A DNA stretch of 36,189 nt from a virus: IMG/VR virus record IMGVR_UViG_3300020205_000310, positions 1 to 36,189 of that record; one strand, given 5' to 3'. Shown in pieces: positions 22,751-30,235 of the stretch; the stretch's first letter is position 1; each line of letters starts with the position of its first letter. The position numbers and the translations under genes are program-made. The notes under the pieces were generated by a model that saw only the letters and a list, made by a program, of their open reading frames with translations, was not told the DNA's origin and did not search any database.

Positions 22751-25714
22751 TTAGTGAGCAGATGATACTGCACTTTCTTCAGTTTGCACAAGTGTTACTG
22801 GACCACTGGTGTTTTCTACAGTACCCTCCATGGCTGAGAAGTCAAACGCAAAGCAGGTGCAACTACCAGTTGAGTAGGCTGTACCCCTTCCCATATTGAA
22901 CTTTTCCTGCCAAGGAATAATCCAGCCGTTGTCGGTGGCATACTTAATCATCTCCTTGGGCTCCATGCGGTTCTTGGAACACCAGTCGCCAAAGTCTTTC
23001 TTGGCTAGGAATAACTTCCCGATGTACTTGTCCTTACCCTTGGTAGTCTGATTGCCAATGATGCGACGACCCGCAGGGGTTCCAACGATTCTAGAGATTG
23101 AATCTTCAGGTCCACGGCTATCTGTACGCAAATCACGGTACTCAGTTGTCACTATGATACGGTTGGATAAGTCGCGAATCATGCGGTTCAAGGCATCCGA
23201 AGGCGAAGTCATATTGCCTGCCACGATTGCCTCAGTCAGGTCGCCCATCAGCAATGTAGTAAATTCAACAAGTTTGTCATAGTCGAATGAGATAACCTGT
23301 AAGTCAAGCAGAATCCTGGCAGCCGTTAGAGTTGCAGTCGCATGGCTTCGGAAGAACCTGTACTCACTCTGAGGTAGGATGACAGCCAACTTCGCTTCAG
23401 TAGAAGCCCACAGCTTAGCCACGGCCTCTTGGTTTGTAACCACGTACTTGATAAACGCATCGCCTGCACAACCCATGTTGTCCCGCATCTTGTCAATCGC
23501 ATCTGATACTTCAATGGCGTTCTTAAAGATGGGTACGTTGTACTTGGAGAAGTTGATGGCAATCATACGCACCGCTTCTGCCTGAGTATTGGCATTGTGC
23601 GAGGCTAGTTTGGCGTGCATGTCTTCGTTGGCTGTGATACCAACAACGGCTTTCCAAGTGTGCTGTTCAGCAAATCCAACCTTACCGCCACTAGATGTGA
23701 GTCGGGCTCGGTCAGTACCTTGGGAGACTGTATACGCAAAACTACTTACTTCAGCCGCATCCATGTCGGTCATCTCGTCAAAGACAACAGGCATGTTTTG
23801 GTGAGCACCTACGATAGCCCAACGAGCGTTACGTGTTGCACCATCCTTACCAGCGTAGATCAGTTTATTGGCATCAGCGAGACCATACAGTGCAGCGCGC
23901 CACACTGAGGTTTTACCTTTTCCAGATGCGCCAGAGTTAACTGCAACCAACGCACCGTTGTAGCTGTCCTCACCAAATGGGGTCAGGATAGAACCGTACA
24001 CATTACAGAATACATACTGCGCGGCTTCACTGCTTTCACGGTTGTATATAAAGTTAACAGCTTCAGCGTAACCTTCAACGGTTCCACGTGGGGCAGGATA
24101 TGTATTCTTGTAAGTAGCGGCTGCACCACCAACGTAGACTCTACGAATAGAACCATCGGTGTGATACAGGCGATCACCTAGTAGAAACCCTGCCATGTTG
24201 TCACGCCAACCAAATGAAGTCAGAGTATCAACTTCCCTCTGCTCAGTCATCAGCTTGGTAATTGAGTCACGAATGTACGCAGTCAGGTGCATAGTTGCGT
24301 CCTTATTATTAGAAGGCATCAGTTCGTACTTGGACATGGCCTTGAGTAGATCGGCTGACGAAGCAATAGCGGCTGTGTCAACTTCAAATTCTCTAATGCG
24401 TTTGTCAGGTAAGTGCATCCGAATCGTGAATGCAAACGCCCCATCAGCTTTCTTGATACGCTGAATAGGGTAGAACAGTTGGTAGCAGAATGTAAAGGGC
24501 TGGTTTACACCATCCTTGTCTTTGATAAAACGAATCATCCGATTGTTCTGATACTCGTAAGTCTCAGGCAATGCAGGAACAACAGTCTCGACAACAACTT
24601 CTTCTTCCACAACCTCAAGTACTTGCTCAGCAGGCTCAGGGATGACGCGCCCTAGTTGTAACGGTGTGGTGATCTTGCCCTTATGTGGGCACCCAGCACA
24701 ACCAGCTTCATTGTCTCGCTCAATCCTAGCGCAACTAGTCGGGTCAGCGTTCCAAGTTTCAAAACGTGTTACCACATCCGTATTGGAATGTTTATCAGCG
24801 CGGTTTTCGCTCCATTCATGGGCAAGGTCAATACCTTCGGTGCAGAAAGTCATGAGTCCAATAAGATTGAACCACGTGTGGTATTCCACATCGCCTTTGG
24901 TATCCCGCATCACCCGCATTTGTTGGCAATGGTTAGCGACCAGTCGAGCAGAAGTCTCGTACTGGGGCCCATCGTATGGCGTGATCAAGTCATCATTTAA
25001 ACCAGGCGCTGATGATTGTTTTGGTACGTGAGCTTGAAGTGCTTTTACGGCGCGTGAGACTGTGGCTGCAAATTCTTGTGGCTCAACAAATGTGGGTTGA
25101 GTTTTGACCTTGACTTCACGGACTTCACGTCCAGCTTTGCGATTATGTGAACCTACAGGTCGTAGGATAGAAGACAAGTCAGCAGTGCGAGTTGGGTCAA
25201 CCAGCAGTCCAGCGGCATTGAGTGCGGCTTTAAATTCGTTAGCGATGGTACGCCAACTGTTAGGACCAATGGGTTTAGTCAAAGGCCAATAGCAATGTAG
25301 TCCACCGCCTGAATCAACAAGCATAGGTTGAGGGAACTGGTGTGTCTTGCAGAAACCAAGGATTGCTTTAGCGGCTTCTGTTTTATTCAGATAGCCTTTA
25401 CCTTCAGCGGCCTTGTCTTCACCGCAGTCGATATCAATCCAAAAGGACTTAGCTTTGTCCCAGTTCTGTGCGCCTCGGTATTTGGTTTTGGTTGCACCAT
25501 TTACTTCAGCTTCGTAGCTTGCCGCCTTATAGGAACAGCACGCATGGTAGACAATCAGGTTGCTTTGTGCATCATAAGATTCGATGGCTTGCGCCATGAG
25601 TTCGAGAGACTCATAGGCTTTGTGTGCAATACCTTCGCGTCCAACACGTCCCAACCCTACGAACTTGAACCCCTCCTCAGGAAGGATCGTTTGCAGGAAT
25701 TCGAGCGTGTTCAT
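22751..25714 (-). CDS. primase-helicase: AEP primase plus DUF927 ATPase
   Basis: The 987-residue protein probably primes and unwinds at the phage fork. The N-terminal archaeo-eukaryotic-type primase domain shows FWIDIDCG (91-98, metal ligands D94 and D96), DSGGGLHCYW (134-143, H140) and LLVDPTRTADLSSILRPVGS (170-189, D173). A Cys cluster (C328, C339, C342, H344) looks like a small zinc knuckle. Residues about 385 onward match DUF927 (PF06048), with Walker A SGASGKGKTS (594-603, K601) and Walker B PVVFDEM (642-648, D646, E647). It is the last gene of the leftward arm. The stop of the preceding 83-residue gene lies three bases upstream of its ATG. Confidence 0.85.
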   Translation of the reverse strand: MNTLEFLQTILPEEGFKFVGLGRVGREGIAHKAYESLELMAQAIESYDAQSNLIVYHACCSYKAASYEAEVNGATKTKYRGAQNWDKAKSFWIDIDCGEDKAAEGKGYLNKTEAAKAILGFCKTHQFPQPMLVDSGGGLHCYWPLTKPIGPNSWRTIANEFKAALNAAGLLVDPTRTADLSSILRPVGSHNRKAGREVREVKVKTQPTFVEPQEFAATVSRAVKALQAHVPKQSSAPGLNDDLITPYDGPQYETSARLVANHCQQMRVMRDTKGDVEYHTWFNLIGLMTFCTEGIDLAHEWSENRADKHSNTDVVTRFETWNADPTSCARIERDNEAGCAGCPHKGKITTPLQLGRVIPEPAEQVLEVVEEEVVVETVVPALPETYEYQNNRMIRFIKDKDGVNQPFTFCYQLFYPIQRIKKADGAFAFTIRMHLPDKRIREFEVDTAAIASSADLLKAMSKYELMPSNNKDATMHLTAYIRDSITKLMTEQREVDTLTSFGWRDNMAGFLLGDRLYHTDGSIRRVYVGGAAATYKNTYPAPRGTVEGYAEAVNFIYNRESSEAAQYVFCNVYGSILTPFGEDSYNGALVAVNSGASGKGKTSVWRAALYGLADANKLIYAGKDGATRNARWAIVGAHQNMPVVFDEMTDMDAAEVSSFAYTVSQGTDRARLTSSGGKVGFAEQHTWKAVVGITANEDMHAKLASHNANTQAEAVRMIAINFSKYNVPIFKNAIEVSDAIDKMRDNMGCAGDAFIKYVVTNQEAVAKLWASTEAKLAVILPQSEYRFFRSHATATLTAARILLDLQVISFDYDKLVEFTTLLMGDLTEAIVAGNMTSPSDALNRMIRDLSNRIIVTTEYRDLRTDSRGPEDSISRIVGTPAGRRIIGNQTTKGKDKYIGKLFLAKKDFGDWCSKNRMEPKEMIKYATDNGWIIPWQEKFNMGRGTAYSTGSCTCFAFDFSAMEGTVENTSGPVTLVQTEESAVSSAH

Positions 25715-25717
25715 GGA

Positions 25718-25969
25718 CTACACCCCTGTAATGATGCGCTTGTCTTGTGCCTCGGCTCCAATCTTGAGGGTTTTCCCTATATGGGCAACCGCAACATTTA
25801 GAAGCTCACTGGCTTGAAGCTGAGTTTCCGCAGACTCCACAATGACGCGTCCAATAAGTTCGGCAAGTCCCAAGATAACTTCACCATGGTTGAATCCTTT
25901 ATCATTCAAGGCACCGTTGGCCTCCAACACAACACCGACAACTTTTCGCTGATCTATTTCGTATGACAT
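25718..25969 (-). CDS. small protein of unknown function upstream of primase-helicase
   Basis: The 83-residue product is helical with a regular hydrophobic pattern (GEVILGLAELIGRVIVESAE, then LLNVAVAHIGKTLKIGAEAQ). It has no cysteines, signal peptide or catalytic motif. GGAG lies six bases before its ATG. It is three bases from the primase-helicase start, so the two are probably co-translated, and it might be an accessory subunit. I recognise no family. The 83-base gap upstream (25970-26052) holds only this ribosome-binding site and no clear promoter. Confidence 0.6.
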   Translation of the reverse strand: MSYEIDQRKVVGVVLEANGALNDKGFNHGEVILGLAELIGRVIVESAETQLQASELLNVAVAHIGKTLKIGAEAQDKRIITGV

Positions 25970-26052
25970 ATGTACTCCAAAAACAAAGGGTGGGGGTACT
26001 AACTGCTCGTCCGCAAGCTTAAAAGCCTTTGCACAGCGTTCCCCCCGTTAAA

Positions 26053-26937
26053 TTAGTCGTCGAAGTTCAAGTCATCTAGGTTCAGATCGACAGCGACTTC
26101 AGGTTCAACCACTTTGGGCTCAGGCTTTGGCTCTGCTTTAGCTTTAGGCTTGGGTTCGGCCTTTGGCTTCTCGACCACAGCAACAGGCTTGTCCAATGCG
26201 GCAACAGTCTCGTCAACTGCAACAACACCAGTACCCAAGATAGACGCAACTACCTCAGTATCTACCACGGCTTTGACTTCATTGTAAGCGGCTTCAGGTA
26301 AATAACCCATGGCTTTAAATGTCAGCTTTGGTGTAGCGGCTTCAGCTTCAAATGCGATCTTAGTAACCACTTGAGAGTAGTGCAAGTTGCGTTTTTGCAA
26401 CGCTGCGGCATATTCACTCAGCGCCTTAATAGATGCAGGCGGAACACGCAACAAGTATGGGTCGTTGATTAACCCAGCGGCTGCGATAGCCAAACGCTTA
26501 GAGTCTTGGCACGCCTTACCCTTACCGCCATTGTCACCAATCTTGCTACCCCACTGATTGTGAGCGCAAGTAGAACACTGCTTAGACTGCGGGTTCTTGG
26601 AGTTGTCTTCGGGCTTAACGCCTTCGTTACTGTAGCAGTCAGGTTTCTGATCTTCGCCACCCTCTTGGTAGCCCTTGGCGTAGTACACCTTAGACACACC
26701 TTTGTTGCCTTTGAGCAACACCACCTCAATAGCCGTTGCGGGGCTATCAGGGTCTTTAGGGTTCATCATGGTTGTGCGGTCGCCACCACGCACAATGGCA
26801 AATATCTTGCCTTTGATGGAGACTACGGGAAAACCCGTACTAACGGTTGATATCAAATCACCGTTTAAGTTCTCCACATTTTGGTTCTTTAAATACGCAG
26901 GCAGATTGCCAGATTCAAATGGAATGATTTCGCTCAT
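26053..26937 (-). CDS. putative ssDNA-binding protein with zinc-type cysteines and acidic tail
   Basis: In the 294-residue protein, residues 25-95 form a beta-rich part (FPVVSIKGKIFAIVRGGDRT) that could be an OB-like fold. Four cysteines, C101, C121, C124 and C143, in CSTCAHNQWGS and KGKACQDSKR, look like a zinc site. Residues about 238-280 are a Lys/Pro/Ala/Glu linker, and the chain ends DLNLDDLNFDD. A disordered linker plus an acidic tail with an aromatic residue is the pattern of SSB, T7 gp2.5 and T4 gp32 tails, which recruit partner proteins. Lying among replication genes, an ssDNA-binding role is the best guess, but no family is confirmed. Confidence 0.6.
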   Translation of the reverse strand: MSEIIPFESGNLPAYLKNQNVENLNGDLISTVSTGFPVVSIKGKIFAIVRGGDRTTMMNPKDPDSPATAIEVVLLKGNKGVSKVYYAKGYQEGGEDQKPDCYSNEGVKPEDNSKNPQSKQCSTCAHNQWGSKIGDNGGKGKACQDSKRLAIAAAGLINDPYLLRVPPASIKALSEYAAALQKRNLHYSQVVTKIAFEAEAATPKLTFKAMGYLPEAAYNEVKAVVDTEVVASILGTGVVAVDETVAALDKPVAVVEKPKAEPKPKAKAEPKPEPKVVEPEVAVDLNLDDLNFDD

Positions 26938-26957
26938 GTGTTTTCTCCTGTTAAAAA

Positions 26958-27338
26958 TTATGATCTACGAATGTTAATGGTTCGTTCTACACGCCAGTCA
27001 ATGCCTGGGGGCAGTGTCTCGTGTTCGTCTTTATATTGCTCAACAGCGGATTGAGCCGCACGTTTCTGCAACATATGCCATGCGTTGTTCTCTTTACAGA
27101 ACGTCATGAACGCATCGGGGTCTGCAATGGATGCAGTGGCTTTTGTGGATGTATACGCAGTACCAAATTCTGTGCGTACAGAATCCATGCCTGTAGTCTC
27201 AAATGTTTTGAGCAAGGCCGCTTCAATCTTATCTAATACTTCGTCGACTCTGGCTATCTTGCCATCGTACTCAGCTTTCATCTGAGCTTTCTTGTCGCGC
27301 ACCTCAATGTATTTTGCTACCAACTCTGATATTTTCAT
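26958..27338 (-). CDS. coiled-coil protein of the replication arm, function unknown
   Basis: The 126-residue product has an N-terminal coiled coil (about 1-50, RDKKAQMKAEYDGKIARVDE). A middle part follows with TEFGTAYTSTKATASIADPD, which looks like a beta hairpin, then a helix (AFMTFCKENNAWHMLQKRAA) and the ending LPPGIDWRVERTINIRR. I recognise this ending from conserved phage proteins next to SSB and helicase genes, some loosely annotated as Gam-like or recombination accessory; no function is established to my knowledge. An AGGA site precedes the ATG. It lies 20 bases upstream of the putative SSB gene. Confidence 0.6.
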   Translation of the reverse strand: MKISELVAKYIEVRDKKAQMKAEYDGKIARVDEVLDKIEAALLKTFETTGMDSVRTEFGTAYTSTKATASIADPDAFMTFCKENNAWHMLQKRAAQSAVEQYKDEHETLPPGIDWRVERTINIRRS

Positions 27339-27395
27339 GTTTGTCCTAAGGGGGTGTTAGCTTACTCTTATTTTGTGTATCTGTACTAAGTGTTT

Positions 27396-28961
27396 TCACT
27401 CATCTGATTCAATTCCTTTCATTATTTCAAGTAGTGCACCTTGCAGTTTCTGCTTGGTGCGTAGGCGGGTGTAAATGCGTCTTTCAATATCTGATGCAGC
27501 AATGTGAGCAATCACTGTCGTTCTAGTCTGCCCAGGTCGTCGCACTCGTGCGCAAGCCTGTTCGTATATATCATTGCTGTGGATAGGAGCAAACCAAATG
27601 ATATTGGTTGCCGCTGTAAGTGTCAGTCCATGAGACATGGTCGCAGGGTTTGCCACCAGTATCCTAAGGTCTGTACCGTTTTGAAATTCATGGAATATTT
27701 GATCTCGCTCGGCCTTGCTTGTGCCGCCATGAACTGCCGCCACTGTCCACTCAGTTGACAACTCTTGCATCAGATGTTCTAGAACTCCAGTTAACGGAAC
27801 GAACACGATGACCTTGCCTTCTGAGCCTTCGATCAACTCTTTAAGTACGTCAATGCGTGGCTTGTTTGGAATGTAGATGTGCTCGCCGTCTTTACCATAG
27901 GCAACTCCACAAGCAATCTGAACAAGCTTGTTGGCTTTAACTGCCTCGTTGACAGCAAGGACCTCACCGCCTTCGTATTCAGTTATCAGCTTCTCAAGCA
28001 TGCCTTTGTATGCAGACTTCTGCTCATCGGTCATCTCAGCATCACGGTTGATGAATGTCTGCTCGGGCAAATCGATACAGTCATCCAAGGCAAACCGAAC
28101 TGCGGGTTGCATGATCTTCTTAACAGTATCTACTGCATCAACACGTGGTATCCATTTGAACTGTGTGATCTGTTTCATGACTGAGTCGCGGAACTGACCA
28201 AAGTATTTGGGTACGTCAGGGTTGGTTGGACATACGATTCGGCATTGTGCCCATGCGTCTGTAGGTTCGTGTGGTGTGGGTGCACCAGTCAAAGCCCATA
28301 TACGTCTGTGCGTCTGCTTATTACATATGCTGTTTAGAATTTTCCATCGCTCTGTACTGGCATTTCGGAACATCGCAATCTCATCGACAATAATCAAGTT
28401 AATGTCGGGGCGCTTGGCTAACTCGTCTTGAATCGTTCTAATACCATCGGTATTGATAATGTAAATATCAGAGGGTTGAGCCAATAACTTCTTGCGTCTT
28501 TCTCGTGAGCCATACACAACAGTGGCATCTAAGTGTGGGAACGTCTTGAATATCTCGTCCGCCCAAGTGCGCTCCATTGTAGACAGTGGACAGATAACCA
28601 ATGCACGTGTGATCAACTTAGCATCACGCATGTAGTCATACGCCCATAGTGACGTAACTGTTTTACCCAAGCCCATGCTGTTCAAACAGAACGCACGTTC
28701 ATTCATGGATAGAAAGTTTGCAGTCTCGATCTGTGCCGCAAAAGGTTTGAAACGACCAGGCCACTTATAGTAATAAGTCATCGGGTCAGGCGGATTAAAG
28801 CCTAAGTTTCTCAGCACCTTAACTTCATCAGGTCTGTGTGGAACAGCCACTAATGTCTGCCCATTGTGCGTTACCAACTTTGCGGTTGGTATCGGTATTG
28901 TCACTCTCGTTGGATGTTTTAATTTGAGGATCAACGCCCTCTTATCTTGTCTGACTAGCAT
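27396..28961 (-). CDS. SNF2-type DEAD/DEAH-box helicase
   Basis: The 521-residue superfamily 2 ATPase shows motif I MGLGKT (96-101), motif Ia LVICPLSTMERTW (121-133), motif II DEIA (193-196, in place of DEAH), motif III LTGAPTP (224-230) and motif VI RVRRPGQTRT near the C-terminus. VFVPLTGVLEHL and VANPATMSHGLTLTAATNII are motifs IV-V. These are features of Swi2/Snf2 translocases, which move along duplex DNA and displace proteins. It is a minimal version without extra domains, as in many phages. Its ATG directly abuts the stop of the HNH-like gene. A role in replication, recombination or transcription switching is possible. Confidence 0.87.
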   Translation of the reverse strand: MLVRQDKRALILKLKHPTRVTIPIPTAKLVTHNGQTLVAVPHRPDEVKVLRNLGFNPPDPMTYYYKWPGRFKPFAAQIETANFLSMNERAFCLNSMGLGKTVTSLWAYDYMRDAKLITRALVICPLSTMERTWADEIFKTFPHLDATVVYGSRERRKKLLAQPSDIYIINTDGIRTIQDELAKRPDINLIIVDEIAMFRNASTERWKILNSICNKQTHRRIWALTGAPTPHEPTDAWAQCRIVCPTNPDVPKYFGQFRDSVMKQITQFKWIPRVDAVDTVKKIMQPAVRFALDDCIDLPEQTFINRDAEMTDEQKSAYKGMLEKLITEYEGGEVLAVNEAVKANKLVQIACGVAYGKDGEHIYIPNKPRIDVLKELIEGSEGKVIVFVPLTGVLEHLMQELSTEWTVAAVHGGTSKAERDQIFHEFQNGTDLRILVANPATMSHGLTLTAATNIIWFAPIHSNDIYEQACARVRRPGQTRTTVIAHIAASDIERRIYTRLRTKQKLQGALLEIMKGIESDE

Positions 28962-29225
28962 CTATTTTCCGTATGCGCTTCCATTGCTTCCTCTCCAGCC
29001 ACGGTTCTTTTCTTTATCTACGACACGAAGGTTTGACTTATCGTTTGTGCCCTTACTATCAAGCATCTTCTTGTGGTCAACATCTTTGCCATCGCCCTTT
29101 TTAACTTTGCCATCACGTGCCATCTCTGCTCGTGCTTTGTTACGCATCTCGCGTTTGTCTACTTGCTCAGGACGTGCGTTGTACGCCTTGTCATAAGCCG
29201 CTTTAGTTGGTCCGCCTTTGTTCAT
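28962..29225 (-). CDS. small HNH-like protein
   Basis: The 87-residue protein is Lys/Arg-rich. Its core, KDVDHKKMLDSKGTNDKSNL through RVVDKEKNR (48-75), has the order D-H...N...N of the HNH finger: H51, N65 and N74. The N-terminal Cys pairs often found in HNH proteins are absent, so it is a compact, basic version that may nick DNA or only bind it. A strong GGAGGTG site precedes the ATG at 29225, and the first 23 bases overlap the VRR-NUC gene. The stop touches the SNF2 start. Confidence 0.7.
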   Translation of the reverse strand: MNKGGPTKAAYDKAYNARPEQVDKREMRNKARAEMARDGKVKKGDGKDVDHKKMLDSKGTNDKSNLRVVDKEKNRGWRGSNGSAYGK

Positions 29226-29508
29226 CTTTCACCTCCAAAAAATCAATAAGTTGTTGAACATCATCCACCACGATAGACCATCCACCGTGGGCAAAGATAG
29301 CTTCTAATGTACGATCTTGGTTTGCAGTTGTACATCCCCTCTTCCCTGGAGCCTTGGTCTCTACACCAATAAACTGGCCACGATCGCAACAGATAAAGTC
29401 AGGGATGCCGACTACACCCATACCATTTTGCATGGGCATGAAGAACCAAATGTTGCGCTTCTTTAGTTCTTTCTTAACGGCCTCTTTAACTTTACCTTCA
29501 GGAGTCAT
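29203..29508 (-). CDS. VRR-NUC domain nuclease
   Basis: The 101-residue protein is a stand-alone VRR-NUC (PF08774), a PD-(D/E)XK-type fold. Catalytic residues are visible: D37 in GVVGIPDF, E50 and K52 in GVETKAPGK, and Q64 in TTANQDR. Phage members of this family have been reported to cut branched DNA such as Holliday junctions. The ATG overlaps the stop of the upstream Cas4-like nuclease (ATGA), and the 3' end overlaps the HNH-like gene, giving a compact three-nuclease cassette. Confidence 0.86.
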   Translation of the reverse strand: MTPEGKVKEAVKKELKKRNIWFFMPMQNGMGVVGIPDFICCDRGQFIGVETKAPGKRGCTTANQDRTLEAIFAHGGWSIVVDDVQQLIDFLEVKDEQRRTN

Positions 29509-30158
29509 TGCTTATCCTTGTAGAACTCACACGTTTTAACTGGACACCATCCTTTGCACAGCCCTGAGGGTCGAGCAGGCCAAGCGTCACGCTCGTAAGC
29601 CGATTCCAACTTACGCACCTTCGGAATGAATGTTTGCCAAATGATAGGTACTTGGTCACGAGTAAACGTTTCCTTGTCTATCTTCTTGTCACGCATCCAC
29701 ACGAATCCAGTCACTACTGTGTTTACTTGTGGGTATATCGCAAAGGTGTATCCCGCATACAGCATCAGTTGATGGGTCAGCTTTCGCTTGCCTGTCTTGT
29801 AATCAAGATTAACTGCCTTGTCACCATTGACAATCAGCAAGTCAGCAATACCCCGAGTCCAAGCCTTACCCCATGAAGCAGGCTGGAAATTTTCATCCAG
29901 TGCCATCTCCACTTCGCAAAACTTTTCACCCGCCATGTTTGCTATCTTGGTAGCCAAGCCTTCCCATTGGGACATGCCCTCTGGTAAAGCCGTGCCATCT
30001 TTGATACGATATTCCATAGCTTCATGCACACGACTACCCCATAGAGTCGCTTCAGTGGGAGGCTCTACTATGTCTCGTTTGACACGCACATGGTAAAACT
30101 GCCTAGGGCAGGTTTCGAACTTCTCAAGCTGACTGTATGTCCAAGCGGGTATTGTCAT
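29505..30158 (-). CDS. Cas4/AddB-like iron-sulfur PD-(D/E)XK nuclease
   Basis: The 217-residue protein is a RecB-family exonuclease. Core residues are H45 in WGSRVHEAME, D106 in RGIADLLI, D119 and K121 in LDYKTGK, and Q130 in the following helix. C17 (ETCPRQFYH) and the C-terminal trio C201, C205, C210 (CKGWCPVKTC) have the one-plus-three layout that binds a 4Fe-4S cluster in Cas4 and AddB. Such phage enzymes probably resect DNA ends for recombination or replication. No CRISPR array is seen in the window, so a spacer-acquisition role is not indicated. A near-consensus promoter lies directly upstream. Confidence 0.85.
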   Translation of the reverse strand: MTIPAWTYSQLEKFETCPRQFYHVRVKRDIVEPPTEATLWGSRVHEAMEYRIKDGTALPEGMSQWEGLATKIANMAGEKFCEVEMALDENFQPASWGKAWTRGIADLLIVNGDKAVNLDYKTGKRKLTHQLMLYAGYTFAIYPQVNTVVTGFVWMRDKKIDKETFTRDQVPIIWQTFIPKVRKLESAYERDAWPARPSGLCKGWCPVKTCEFYKDKQ

Positions 30159-30201
30159 AGGGGTTGCGCCCGAGGGGTAAAAACCTCAGGTGATGGTGTG
30201 T

Positions 30202-30229
30202 ATGTTAGGGCATCCATAGCGTATGTCAA
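30202..30229 (-). promoter_or_regulatory. sigma70-like promoter for the nuclease-helicase-primase genes
   Basis: On the minus strand TTGACA (30229-30224, perfect -35) and TAACAT (30207-30202, four of six for -10) are separated by 16 bases. The site lies in the 77-base gap between the polymerase stop and the Cas4-like nuclease start, facing the nuclease. Transcription would begin near 30195 and leave a leader of about 36 bases. It implies that host RNA polymerase can read the downstream part of the arm independently. Confidence 0.62.
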
Positions 30230-30235
30230 GGGGTT

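Noticed and set aside
25328-25801. A 157-codon plus-strand frame opposite the start of the primase-helicase.
   Set aside because: It is antisense to the primase catalytic region, has no start signals and shows no family-like motif.
29505-30158. Cas4-like nuclease taken as a sign of a phage CRISPR system.
   Set aside because: No repeat-spacer array, Cas1 or Cas2 is visible. Cas4/AddB-like nucleases are common in phage replication arms.
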